DNA of 34,624 nt from an uncultured Thermogutta sp. (GCA_937128505.1 CAKZMM010000123.1:1-34624); one strand, 5' to 3'; numbered from the stretch's first letter, positions 26,283-34,591 are shown. Program-made: numbers and translations. Notes: generated from the letters alone by a model not told the origin.

Positions 26283-26462
26283 GCCGGAAGAGGGATTCTC
26301 TGCACCGAACGGCCGCCCACAAGGTGCGAACGGATACCGCCTACCCGTAAAATTCAGTACAGTTTTTTGCGGGCTTCGAACTAGCCGAATGAATCTCGCA
26401 ATTTTGGAAAAAATCGTAGAGTACCAGTTCCTTGTTGCCGCGACGCATTGCTAACCACGCAA

Positions 26463-26536
26463 TGGGCGGCACTGGATTCGAACCAGTGACCTCTACCGTG
26501 TGAGGATAGCGCTCTAACCAACTGAGCTAGCCGCCC
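26463..26536 (-). tRNA. tRNA-Val (anticodon CAC)
   Basis: On the minus strand, GGGCGGC starts a full cloverleaf of 74 bases. The D arm is AGCTCAGTTGGTTAGAGC; the anticodon stem is CTATC/GGTAG with loop CTCACAC, so the anticodon is CAC reading GTG codons. The T arm has GGTTCGAATCC, and the acceptor closes with GCCGCCC plus discriminator A. CCA is not encoded. A CATTGC/GCAATG hairpin follows its 3' end on the same strand without a T-tract. Confidence 0.95.
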
Positions 26537-26587
26537 GAAACTTTTGAATATTTACCTCTATATTACCTCTCCGTAGTTACGACTTTT

Positions 26588-26613
26588 AAAACTGCTTTTA
26601 AATCTGCAGTTTT
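26588..26613 (-). terminator. A/T-flanked hairpin terminator downstream of tatA (possibly bidirectional)
   Basis: AAAACTGC (26588-26595) and GCAGTTTT (26606-26613) form a perfect 8-bp stem with a 10-base loop. Both strands end the stem with T runs. It lies 92 bases past the stop of the minus-strand tatA at 26705 and before the tRNA gene on the same strand. Confidence 0.6.
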
Positions 26614-26704
26614 CACCGGTTAAAATCAACAACGTTTCCGCCCACACCATTCCCAGATCGAATTACCAAAACCCAACCGGTCTTCGCAAGGGCAACCCGC
26701 CCTG

Positions 26705-26971
26705 TTAAGCAGGCGGTTCGAATTTGGGGGCGGTAGCCTCCTCATGCTCGAGACTGTCTACGGGGCCCTTTTTGGCTCCGGCTGAGCTTTTCGAGTCAGA
26801 TTCAGTACTGTAAATGCTTGCGTTAATTTCGCGCTCAATCCCCCGCAAACCTTTCTGAAACTCCATGATGCTTTTCCCGACCGACCGAGCCACCTCGGGA
26901 AGTCGTTGGCCGAAAAGTAGTAACGCGATTACCAATATGATAAGCATTTCCCCAGGGCTGGGGGAGAACAT
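26705..26971 (-). CDS. tatA: TatA-family twin-arginine translocase subunit (copy 1)
   Basis: An 88-aa membrane protein that, as multimers recruited by TatC, forms the pathway for folded proteins across the inner membrane. ATG 26971 is chosen because AGGGAG lies 7 bases upstream. The single N-terminal helix is GEMLIILVIALLLFGQ (residues 7-22) with Glu8 at its start and the FG hinge at 20-21. It is followed by the amphipathic helix LPEVARSVGKSIMEFQKG and a charged tail. The FG hinge favours TatA; glutamate at the helix start recalls TatB and also occurs in TatA of other phyla. A second tatA lies 495 bp upstream on the same strand; no tatC is in the window. Confidence 0.87.
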   Translation of the reverse strand: MFSPSPGEMLIILVIALLLFGQRLPEVARSVGKSIMEFQKGLRGIEREINASIYSTESDSKSSAGAKKGPVDSLEHEEATAPKFEPPA

Positions 26972-27465
26972 TTTCGGGCTCCCTTGGGCTTGCCGAAAAC
27001 TGCGGAAATGCGAAACGCTAAATCGCAAACACCCTTAAACTAATTTCTGCAATTCCACAACCGGCTAAACCAATTTATCGATCCAATACGCTAATTTATC
27101 GATCCAATACGCTAATCGAACACTCAAAAAAAGCCGACTAAGCTTTTCTCAGTCAATCGACGCAGTAACTTCCAGAAATCTTTTTTGTTTCTATACGCTC
27201 TTCATTCGACCTCAGCTTACTCCAGCAGCGGTGCAATCTCTCAATCCCACGCGATTGCCCGAAGCAATTCAGCGAACATCTAGCCGCGGAAAAATCCAGA
27301 ATTTCGAAGACTCAGCGAACATTTCGAGGGTGAAATGGCCTAAGAGCGATTAACCCGGTGACCAAGCCGCAATAGCCATGCATCACCCACCCTCAAAACT
27401 CGACCTCCCAAGGGTGGCATCTTTCCTGCTTTTGAGCGGATTTCCCTTATAGCAGCTAAAATGAT
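26972..27465. other. 494-bp spacer between the two tatA genes
   Basis: The spacer contains the 21-bp tandem duplication at 27072-27113, a direct repeat TCAGCGAACAT at 27269-27279 and 27312-27322, and a hairpin CCACCCT/AGGGTGG (27387-27393 with 27411-27417, 17-base loop). The hairpin lies 49 bases after the stop of the upstream tatA and lacks a T-tract. No gene is supported. Confidence 0.55.
27072..27113. repeat. 21-bp perfect tandem duplication upstream of tatA copy 1
   Basis: The unit begins AATTTATCGATCC and ends AATACGCT; 27072-27092 and 27093-27113 are identical, and the next bases (AATCG) start a third partial copy. It sits about 100 bp before the tatA start, a plausible promoter or operator position. 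Each unit contains the palindrome ATCGAT. Confidence 0.9.
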
Positions 27466-27708
27466 TCACGCAGTTGTGCTTTCCTTCTGAGCCGGCTGTG
27501 AGGTTGCGGCTGGTTTATTCGCTTGTTCGGAGTTGTCCTCGATCCCCTGAAGGCCTTTCCGAAACTCCACTACCCCGCGGCCCAACGAACGCATCACCCC
27601 CGGCAAGCGGTTTCCAAACAGAATTAAAATTATAATCGCAATTATCAATAGCTCCATTGGGCCAGGCGTCCCAAAAAGATAAGCGAGCAAAAACGACGAT
27701 TCTGTCAT
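27466..27708 (-). CDS. tatA: TatA-family twin-arginine translocase subunit (copy 2)
   Basis: An 80-aa TatA-like protein. ATG 27708 has GGGGG 8 bases upstream. The membrane helix is PMELLIIAIIILILFGN (17-33) with Glu19 and the FG hinge at 31-32. The amphipathic helix LPGVMRSLGRGVVEFRKGLQGIED is followed by a short polar tail. It is clearly homologous to the TatA at 26705-26971 (shared ...FG-RLP-V-RS-G---EF-KGL-GIE) but about 10 residues longer before the helix. Two separately controlled TatA proteins may have split TatA and TatB roles or different expression conditions. Confidence 0.87.
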   Translation of the reverse strand: MTESSFLLAYLFGTPGPMELLIIAIIILILFGNRLPGVMRSLGRGVVEFRKGLQGIEDNSEQANKPAATSQPAQKESTTA

Positions 27709-28462
27709 GGATCGACCCCCTTTTTGCAAAAACTTGGCGGGGTTAAAAGGCTGTTCTCAAATCGCAAAACTTTAGCTTCCCTAACACTTTCGTTGCGGTA
27801 ATTCGTTGGGAATCCGCCCCGATTTTCGCAGCCTTAGTTGCCACCAAGGTACTGCTACTCTCAACTGATTGATTGTACTACAGCGACCCTGTCATGTCCA
27901 AGCACCAGAGGGTGCGATTTCCCGGAGCTACCCGTGAACCGAGGCGTTTATTAAAGCTATTAAAGCCCGGGGCAGTGCGAGCCGCCAACTAAAATAACTT
28001 GAATTTAGGTCAGTCTCGCCAACAACTATGACTTACCACTTGTGAATCGCCGACCGAGCGGTATTTTCGATCGGAAAAGTAAGAATTTTTCAAAAAGGCA
28101 AAATTTAGTAACGCCCGGGTCTAAACGTCTGAGTTTTATCTTATGGCTCTATGATTTGACTACAGCCTCAAAAACTAAACAATGACCTGGACCCACTGAA
28201 TGTTACCCACCAGAGGTCTTCAATCATTCGGCCGCTGCGGTCCCTTCGTTATTTTCATGATATTCATGGCGGCACTCCAGATTCACGGTGGCTTGCCCGA
28301 GCTGGTTCGCGGTTCGCAGATCAAGCGGCGAACATGCACCCAATAAAAGCCAGAATAAACCATCATTCTCTCCATGTTCCGTTCAAAAATTGTTCTGGGA
28401 AAATTAGGGACTATGATCTGCAATCGGAAATCGGTCTGTCGATACGAGTTGGAGCTCCTACG
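27709..28462. other. 754-bp divergent intergenic region
   Basis: The region lies between tatA copy 2 and the GH39-like gene. TATTAAAGC is duplicated head to tail at 27949-27957 and 27958-27966. The stretch is AT-richer than coding sequence. The frame upstream of ATG 28463 remains open back to 28334 but has no ribosome site. No RNA or gene can be supported. Confidence 0.5.
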
Positions 28463-29743
28463 ATGATAAAGCTACGGTTTCTAGGCGGATTTGTGGCAGC
28501 ACTGTTTCTTCTTTTCAACGCTTGGGTTGCCGAGACATGCCCAGCCGACGCGGAAACCGATTCACCGTATGGCGTCTGTGCACACGTTTCCCGCGGTGAT
28601 GAACACGCTTACGCGCAGCAAGAATTCAAGCTCATGCTACAAGCCGGGATCCGTTGGGTCCGAACTGACTTCGATTGGTCCGGAGTGGAGCGAAAACCGG
28701 GAGAGTGGCGATTTGAACATCTGGATGAGACGGTCGAATGGGCCGAGGCGGCCGGCATTCGGCTATTGCCCATTTTAGATTACGATGTCCCATGGGCCAG
28801 GCCCGCTTATCGTCACCTGGACCTATGGCTGGCATATGTTCGGCGGGTGGTGTCTCGGTATAAGGACCGCATACGGTTTTGGGAAGTGTGGAACGAACCA
28901 AACCTCGAGTCATTCTGGCGAGATAAGCCGGATCCGAAGAACTATGTCACGCTGCTGGAAGCAACTTATGGAGAGATCAAAAAGATCGACCCAAAGCTTG
29001 TGGTCGTGCTTGGTGGGGTGGCCGGTATTCCGTGGTCCTATTTGGAGGGCATATACCAGGCCGGCGGAAAAGACTTCTTCGATGTGATGAATGTGCATCC
29101 ATATCGGTATCCCGCAGGTCCCGAGGAAAGGCCGCTTTACGAGGATCTTCGCAAATTGCGGGAGCTCATGGCCACATATGGCGATGGAGAAAAACCGATT
29201 TGGATCACGGAGATCGGTTGGCCAACGCATCAGGGACCGCGCGGGATCAGCCCCGAGAACCAGGCGAAGATGCTTACGCGGTCCTACCTTTTGGCTTTGG
29301 CAGCCGGAGTTCAGAAGATTTTCTGGTACGAATTTCAATCGCCCGAGTTTCGTGCAGATTATAACGAACATCACTTCGGGATCGTACATCGAGATTTATC
29401 GCCAAAACCCGCCTACGAGGCTTATCGCACTTTGACTTCGCTTGTGCCGCCGGGCCGGACACTCCAGCTCACACAGCCGCCGGGGCAAGGGATTTACCAA
29501 GTCGGTTGGTACGACTTGAACGGTCGTCAGGCTTGGGCAATTTGGCGGGTCGACAAGGCGGAGAAAATTCGTCTCAAATCTACGGGTCGACCGTCGCGAA
29601 TCGTCGACCACCTTGGACGCGACGTCTCCATCCAAGAACCGGAGGTGGGAACTTTGATGCTGAATCTAGATGATGGGCCAATCTTTATCATCGGCCCTGA
29701 TAAGCTCGAGTTCACTCCCACGGAGAAAACAACAGGCCGCTAG
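28463..29743 (+). CDS. exported glycoside hydrolase-like protein (GH39-like, clan A barrel)
   Basis: A 426-aa protein. ATG 28463 is chosen for GGAG 8 bases upstream. The signal peptide is MIKLRFLGGFVAALFLLFNAWVAE. The barrel resembles GH39/GH5 enzymes: acid/base Glu145 in FWEVWNEPNLESFW and nucleophile Glu250 in IWITEIGWPTHQG, with HPYRYP near 210. The N-terminal YGVCAHVSRGDE and GIRWVRTDFDWSGVE are also typical of this group. A C-terminal beta domain of about 90 residues follows (VGWYDLNGRQAWAIWRVDK). It probably cleaves or binds an extracellular glycan; substrate and exact family are undetermined. A CPBP protease gene follows 53 bases downstream, suggesting an operon. Confidence 0.82.
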   Translation: MIKLRFLGGFVAALFLLFNAWVAETCPADAETDSPYGVCAHVSRGDEHAYAQQEFKLMLQAGIRWVRTDFDWSGVERKPGEWRFEHLDETVEWAEAAGIRLLPILDYDVPWARPAYRHLDLWLAYVRRVVSRYKDRIRFWEVWNEPNLESFWRDKPDPKNYVTLLEATYGEIKKIDPKLVVVLGGVAGIPWSYLEGIYQAGGKDFFDVMNVHPYRYPAGPEERPLYEDLRKLRELMATYGDGEKPIWITEIGWPTHQGPRGISPENQAKMLTRSYLLALAAGVQKIFWYEFQSPEFRADYNEHHFGIVHRDLSPKPAYEAYRTLTSLVPPGRTLQLTQPPGQGIYQVGWYDLNGRQAWAIWRVDKAEKIRLKSTGRPSRIVDHLGRDVSIQEPEVGTLMLNLDDGPIFIIGPDKLEFTPTEKTTGR

Positions 29744-29796
29744 ACGGTCGCCGGCCGGAGTGCCTCGACTCAACATCTTGTGGGGGAGTGAAGTCA

Positions 29797-30462
29797 TTGG
29801 AAAGCTCTGTAAGCTCGGCCGACGAATCCCGACGGCTCGTCGTCGTAGGGATTATTTTCGAAGGCGGACTGGTGTTCGTGGCAATCGTTTTGGCTTGGAT
29901 TCTTGGACTGCCACAGCCGGCTCAGTATATCAGCTTGGACGCCATGGCCATCGGTTGGGGGATTATCGCCTCCGTGCCCATGTTGCTCATGATGCTTCTG
30001 ATGGTGCACACTCGGCTCGCCGTTTTCGCAAATGCCTTGCGAGTTATCGAGGAGCAAATTCTGCCGGTGGTGCGCCGATGGACCATTTGGGAGATGGCGA
30101 TTCTTTCGATTTTGGCCGGCATCGGTGAGGAACTGTTAATCCGTGGGGTCGTACAAGTAGCCCTGGGTGGACAAGACGAATCCTGGGTGGGTATAACCAC
30201 AGGGGTGCTGGGCTCGGGATTCGTTTTCGGCCTCCTTCATCTGTTAAACGTTACTTACGCGATGATTGCTGCCGCATACGGAGTGTATCTCGGTTCCGTG
30301 TGGTTAGTCTCCGATAATCTCCTTGTGCCGATTCTTGCCCATGCCGTATATGATTTTTTCGCCATGTTATACCTCGGACGAATTCACAAACCGCCAGCGG
30401 CGATGGGAACCGGGTTAACCGCGGAGCAATGCTCCCATCCCAACGAGCCGCCCAATACGTGA
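29797..30462 (+). CDS. CPBP-family intramembrane protease (Rce1/CAAX type)
   Basis: An integral membrane metalloprotease-like protein of about 221 aa with several hydrophobic helices. The catalytic motifs are complete: GEELLIRG with Glu111, Glu112 and Arg116; FGLLHL with His148; and LAHAVYDF with His182 and Asp186. The start is uncertain. GTG 29788 is in frame, but GGGGGAG directly abuts it; TTG 29797 lies 8 bases beyond that site and is preferred. In bacteria, members of this family act in signalling, bacteriocin immunity or protein processing, and the substrate here is unknown. It follows the GH39-like gene closely on the same strand. Confidence 0.87.
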   Translation: MESSVSSADESRRLVVVGIIFEGGLVFVAIVLAWILGLPQPAQYISLDAMAIGWGIIASVPMLLMMLLMVHTRLAVFANALRVIEEQILPVVRRWTIWEMAILSILAGIGEELLIRGVVQVALGGQDESWVGITTGVLGSGFVFGLLHLLNVTYAMIAAAYGVYLGSVWLVSDNLLVPILAHAVYDFFAMLYLGRIHKPPAAMGTGLTAEQCSHPNEPPNT

Positions 30463-30964
30463 GCGCAAACGTCCCTTGGCTTCGCAATCCGCGGGGCAAA
30501 GGCGGGGTTGAAGTGATTGACTCACTCTTCGAATGCAAGTCCGCTTTGCGGATAATCGGGGATCGATTACCCGGCAAATCAGCCTTTGCGAAAGCGACCC
30601 AAGTCAGGTGGGAGACAAATCGTCAAGAGCGCAATTTGCAGATCTGCCCACACCTGGGTTTTCGGGGCACCTATCCGGGAGTGGATTGCAGGCTCCCCTT
30701 TCGCAAGCGTGACCTTGATATCCTAAAGACCATTGAAATGAGCTTGCCTACTAAGCCACTAAATCCTAAGGCGCTAAAAGACGGGTAAATCACTCGGGGG
30801 AAGATAAGTCCGCCGGTTGCGCGGGGCTACCGCCGATCGCCTCTATGCGGCGATAAGCGGCTTCAGCATTGGCCGGTTACCCGGGTGTCCGCAACACGAT
30901 CCTGTGTGTCCGCAACAACAGAGAGATGACAGCAAGAAAACTAAGGCAATCGCGCGAAAACCGA
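30463..30964. other. 502-bp convergent intergenic region
   Basis: The region lies between the CPBP protease and sulfite reductase stops. A 119-aa frame (30429-30788) overlaps the protease C-terminus and shows no domain or ribosome site. The 12-bp direct repeat at 30885-30917 is the only clear structure. Confidence 0.45.
30885..30917. repeat. 12-bp direct repeat with 21-bp period
   Basis: GTGTCCGCAACA occurs at 30885-30896 and 30906-30917. It lies about 50-80 bases past the sulfite reductase stop on that gene's strand. Confidence 0.75.
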
Positions 30965-32734
30965 CTACTCCTCGAGAACGGCCGTCTCTTCGGGGGACGC
31001 GGTTTTCGAGTGCCCCAGCTTTTCTCGAATCCAATCCACTCCGACACGATGGCAGAAATCGCCGACGGTTTCGCCATCTGCGCGGTACTCGCGGAAAAGC
31101 TGAAGGACGGGAACAAGGGTTGGGACAATTTGCTCCAAGGGTACCAACTCTAGATAAGGTACCCCAAGCCTATCGCCCACGAGGCGACCTCCCAAATAGA
31201 TCGTGTATTTGTTTTTCGTCCGTCCCACCAGGCCGATATCGGCGTTGTAAGGCCGACCGCAACCGTTGGGGCAACCGGTCATCCGCACCGTGAATTGCTC
31301 TTTCTGCAAGCCGATGGCGGCAATCTCTCCTTCCAATTGATCGATGATCCCCGGCAAAACGCGCTCACTTTCAGTCACCGCCAAACCGCAGGTGGGAAGT
31401 GCCACGCAACTCATCGACCAGCGGAGAACCTCCGATATTTCGTCATGCAGCGGCACACCGTGATCCCGAAGAATGCTTTCGAGCGTTGCGCGGTCAGCCG
31501 GTTGGATATCCGTGAAAATAACGCTTTGATGCGGAGTGAGTCGCACGCCCGGACGCAAGCGGCGACAGACTTCCCAAAGCGCGGTTTTTAAGCGCATGTC
31601 AGGCCGGTCAATTACGCGACCATTTTCGACATTTAGCCCGTAAAACCACCGCCCATCTCCCTGTTCGTGCCAGCCGATGTGGTCGTCGAAACCCGTGACC
31701 TCCACCTCTAGTGGTAAGGCCAGTGGTCGGCCGAAATATTCAGCCACTTTTTCACGGACACGCTCGATCCCCCAATCCGCTACAACGTACTTGAGTCGTG
31801 CACGCTTCCGATCCTCCCGGTTTCCAAAATCGCGTTGGAATTTAATCACCGCCTCAGCAATACCGATAACCTCCTCCGGTTTGACGAAGGTCAAACGATC
31901 GGCTAGTCGGGGGAAAGTATCCTTATCACTCGGAGTGACACCCAGCCCGCCCCCCACTAGGACGTTGTAACCCAAGAGACGATCCCCCTCGCGGATGGAA
32001 ACAAATCCCATGTCGTTTGTGTACACATCAACGCAATTATCCTCGAGCCGGGCAATCGCCGTCTTGAATTTTCGAGGCAAATACGTGCGTCCGTAAAGCG
32101 GTTCGGCCTCGCCACTGTCCGGCACCTCGGTGCAGTCGGTCTTTTCACCGGTCTCCAAATCGGTAAGCCAGATCTCGTGGTAAGCCCGAGTACGCGGCAG
32201 CAAGTGATTAGACAAGCGGACAGCCAATTGCTGATTGGCCAATTGGACCGGATCAGTGTTCAAAGGTGCAGGGCAGCACATCACGTTGCGTTCCACGTCG
32301 CCGCAAGCGCCGAAGGTCGTCAGTTGAACCTCGTTAATTCGGCGAATCACCTCGCGCACATTTCCCTTCAGCACCCAATGGAACTGAATATCTTGCCGAT
32401 TGGTGATTCGCATCGTTCCACCGGCCCATTTATCGGCAATTTCCAGTTCTGCCAGAAACTGGTCACATGTGAGCTGACCACCCGGAGTTTTCACACGCAG
32501 CATCAGAGAATACGCCTTCGACAGCGGTTTGCCGTCGGGCCCTTTCTTCCCTCGACGGTCGCGATCCTCCTGCTGATACATCCCGTGATGTTTGAGAATT
32601 TGGACCGACTCCTTCGAGAAGGTCTCCGTCGGCTCCGCAAGCTCTTTCGCGACATTACCCCGCAGATAGTTGCTTGCGGCTTTGATATGCTCAACTTCGC
32701 TAAGTTTTCGCGTCGTTTCCTGATCCTGACTCAT
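30965..32734 (-). CDS. cysI: sulfite reductase hemoprotein (siroheme, 4Fe-4S)
   Basis: This cytoplasmic enzyme reduces sulfite to sulfide by six electrons in sulfur assimilation. The 589-aa protein has the two-fold repeated SiR/NiR architecture. The cluster and siroheme cysteines are Cys443 and Cys449 in CVALPTC and Cys488 and Cys492 in CPNGC. The phrase CVALPTCGLAVTESERVLP is sulfite-reductase type, unlike the C-T-G-x-x-F-C of nitrite reductases. Substrate-binding basics appear in TNRQDIQFHW and LPRKFKTAI. ATG 32734 is preferred over in-frame GTG 32743, as GAGG is then 8 bases upstream. No flavoprotein (cysJ) or other sulfur gene is near, so the electron donor may be ferredoxin and the name sir could suit equally. 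Confidence 0.88.
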   Translation of the reverse strand: MSQDQETTRKLSEVEHIKAASNYLRGNVAKELAEPTETFSKESVQILKHHGMYQQEDRDRRGKKGPDGKPLSKAYSLMLRVKTPGGQLTCDQFLAELEIADKWAGGTMRITNRQDIQFHWVLKGNVREVIRRINEVQLTTFGACGDVERNVMCCPAPLNTDPVQLANQQLAVRLSNHLLPRTRAYHEIWLTDLETGEKTDCTEVPDSGEAEPLYGRTYLPRKFKTAIARLEDNCVDVYTNDMGFVSIREGDRLLGYNVLVGGGLGVTPSDKDTFPRLADRLTFVKPEEVIGIAEAVIKFQRDFGNREDRKRARLKYVVADWGIERVREKVAEYFGRPLALPLEVEVTGFDDHIGWHEQGDGRWFYGLNVENGRVIDRPDMRLKTALWEVCRRLRPGVRLTPHQSVIFTDIQPADRATLESILRDHGVPLHDEISEVLRWSMSCVALPTCGLAVTESERVLPGIIDQLEGEIAAIGLQKEQFTVRMTGCPNGCGRPYNADIGLVGRTKNKYTIYLGGRLVGDRLGVPYLELVPLEQIVPTLVPVLQLFREYRADGETVGDFCHRVGVDWIREKLGHSKTASPEETAVLEE

Positions 32735-32943
32735 TTGGGCCACCTCAAGATCCGTGTGTCGAAGATAAAAACCCCACTCGTTACAATAAATCCCGAGTAA
32801 GCGCAGTCAGCCGCGCGTCGGAAAGCGGCCGTAATACTTCGGCCTGAAGCCTAAATTTCGCTAATTGAACGGGGATTTCTGAATTCGCGGTTTCCCGGCC
32901 CCAAAGCGTCGAGAAGCCTGATTAAACCAACTTCGCCTCTTAG

Positions 32944-32975
32944 AACGTCAGAGAAATATAACGCCAGAGAAATAT
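32944..32975. repeat. 16-bp tandem duplication (one mismatch) upstream of sulfite reductase
   Basis: AACGTCAGAGAAATAT is followed directly by AACGCCAGAGAAATAT, then a T-run. It lies about 210 bases before the sulfite reductase start. Confidence 0.85.
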
Positions 32976-33335
32976 TTTTTGTCATGGCCAAAAAATAAGC
33001 GGCCACTTAATGGCAATGCTAACGGGTAATCGCCGTCCCCCTCGACTTCACGCCACAAACCGCAAACGTTTTTCACTGCATGAATTTTTTACGACAGGAA
33101 AATTAATAAAAATCACCGAAAATGCAATGATTCGGTGTCCTGGGACGATATGGGACACAACAATTTCCCGCATCATCATGCACGAAAATGAGTCGATTCA
33201 ATCGTGGCGCCTTCATCGCGGGCTTCCGCGGCACTGTGCGATCTGTTTTACGCCGCGATCGAAAAAAGGGGCGCAACCGAAGACGCAAAACCAAAGCCAT
33301 TCATAACTAACATTGTAAAGCTAATTCACAATGAT

Positions 33336-33364
33336 ATTATATAGATTCCCGTCACCTTTGAAAA
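33336..33364 (-). promoter_or_regulatory. weak promoter candidate on the minus strand
   Basis: On the minus strand TTTTCA (4 of 6 matches to TTGACA) is followed after 17 bases by a perfect TATAAT. The only firm gene downstream is sulfite reductase about 600 bases away, so it would give a long leader. Confidence 0.3.
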
Positions 33365-33664
33365 GAGGGTTTTGCCCCGGTCCCCGTTCGCTCTCACCAA
33401 ATTCGGAATCAGCAATTGGCTTCTAATATTTCTCATATTTCTTAATCGCTTCTAAGACCTCAGCTTACTGCTGGTGAAGCTCTCATTGATTATCACTTCG
33501 ATCCCACTCCGCTTTAATTCGGAAAAACACACTTCCATCTCTCCGTCTGAAAGATAAGCGAGCTTTTGCCCGTGGGGTAACCCCGTTTCAACATGCGATC
33601 ATTTTGCTCCAAGTTTTCTTAACCCCCTCGGGCCCAGTCCTCGGTGATTGGCGACCGCTGCGCG

Positions 33665-34504
33665 TCAGCTCTGTAGGCGGCCGTGCTTCAGCTCGTATTG
33701 CCGCCGCACTTCAAAAAGTAGGATGGCTGCCGCTACGGAGACGTTGAGGCTATCTACTCGGCCCGCCATCGGAATGGTCACAGGCTCCACCCAGGAGCCT
33801 AGCCATTGATCGGACAATCCCTTGTCCTCCGCCCCCAGAACAAGGGCTACTCGCTCGGAATAATCCACGGCCCAATATGGGGTTTCGGCGCCCACGAGAG
33901 CGGCAATCACTCGGAAGCCATTTTCCCGCAGCCACTCCGCCGCCGCGCGACTTTCCGTCACACATAACGGTAATGCCAAGGCAGTCCCCAAGCTTGCTCG
34001 AATAACCGCCGGGCTAAACGGATCGCACCGACAGTCGGCGGCAATGATGCCGGAAGCCCCTGCGGCGTCTGCCGATCGAATGATCGCCCCCAAGTTTCCC
34101 GGCTTTTCCACCCCTTCCACGACGACGAGTAACCGAAGCTTCCGCTCCGCAAGCTCCCCTGGATTTTGGGCCGAACCTAAATCCGCAAATGTATAGCGGG
34201 GAATTACCGCCGTCGCCAAAACCCCCTCCCTCCGCTCCCCGAATGCTATTCGCTCATACACGCGCGAACTTACCTCGATCACGGATATTCCGCGGCAAGC
34301 AAACGCCTCCAAAAGGCTTTTTTTAACGGCATCATCAACCAACTCTGGAGACATGAAGACTTCGTGAAGAGGAGCACCCGAGTCGAGGGCAATCCGAAGT
34401 TCTCTCACCCCTTCGACGATGGTCAACCCGGTTTGCCGCCGATATTTAGGCTCCCGAAGTTTCAGCACAAATCTCACTCGAGGATTATGAAGACTGGTGA
34501 TCAT
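33665..34504 (-). CDS. TrmH/SpoU-family RNA 2'-O-methyltransferase
   Basis: A 279-aa SPOUT-class enzyme that methylates ribose 2'-OH in tRNA or 23S rRNA using S-adenosylmethionine bound in a trefoil knot. An N-terminal substrate-binding domain (residues 1-100, ITSLHNPRVRFVLKLREPKYR) resembles RlmB and TsnR-like relatives. The catalytic domain has all three motifs: motif 1 EKPGNLGAIIRSADA with Asn137 and Arg143, motif 2 LVLGAEDKGL at 221-230, and motif 3 IPMAGRVDSLNVSVAAA with Ser252 and Asn254. The target base cannot be told. A weak CAGG precedes the ATG at 34504, and a 22-bp duplicated element lies 44 bases upstream. Confidence 0.9.
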   Translation of the reverse strand: MITSLHNPRVRFVLKLREPKYRRQTGLTIVEGVRELRIALDSGAPLHEVFMSPELVDDAVKKSLLEAFACRGISVIEVSSRVYERIAFGERREGVLATAVIPRYTFADLGSAQNPGELAERKLRLLVVVEGVEKPGNLGAIIRSADAAGASGIIAADCRCDPFSPAVIRASLGTALALPLCVTESRAAAEWLRENGFRVIAALVGAETPYWAVDYSERVALVLGAEDKGLSDQWLGSWVEPVTIPMAGRVDSLNVSVAAAILLFEVRRQYELKHGRLQS

Positions 34505-34547
34505 GCCTGATGCCGTTAAGCAGCATGGTTCCGCAGGGCGTTAAACT

Positions 34548-34591
34548 ATTCCGTTTAAATTACTGCCACATTCCGTTTAAATTACTGCCAC
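34548..34591. repeat. 22-bp perfect tandem duplication upstream of the methyltransferase
   Basis: The unit begins ATTCCGTTTAAATT and ends ACTGCCAC; copies at 34548-34569 and 34570-34591 are identical and abut. Each holds the palindrome TTTAAA. The first copy is 44 bases before the methyltransferase ATG, where promoter or operator sequence is expected. Confidence 0.9.

Larger units (their letters stand above)
32735..33664. other. 930-bp intergenic region between two minus-strand genes
   Basis: Frames at 33010-33306 (+) and 33103-33300 (-) overlap each other and lack ribosome sites or family resemblance. There is a CATTGT/ACAATG hairpin at 33311-33333, a 9-bp near-perfect tandem ATATTTCT(C/T) at 33426-33443, and GCTTCTAA in two places near 33419 and 33448 that recalls the array at 22561. 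A 16-bp duplication and a promoter candidate are listed separately. Confidence 0.5.

Noticed and set aside
30429-30788. 119-aa frame overlapping the end of the CPBP gene
   Set aside because: Overlaps a real gene in another frame and has no motif or ribosome site.
33010-33306. 98-aa plus-strand frame and the opposing 65-aa frame at 33103-33300
   Set aside because: The two lie on opposite strands of the same DNA, neither has a ribosome site, and both show unremarkable composition, although a weak promoter lies before the minus-strand one.
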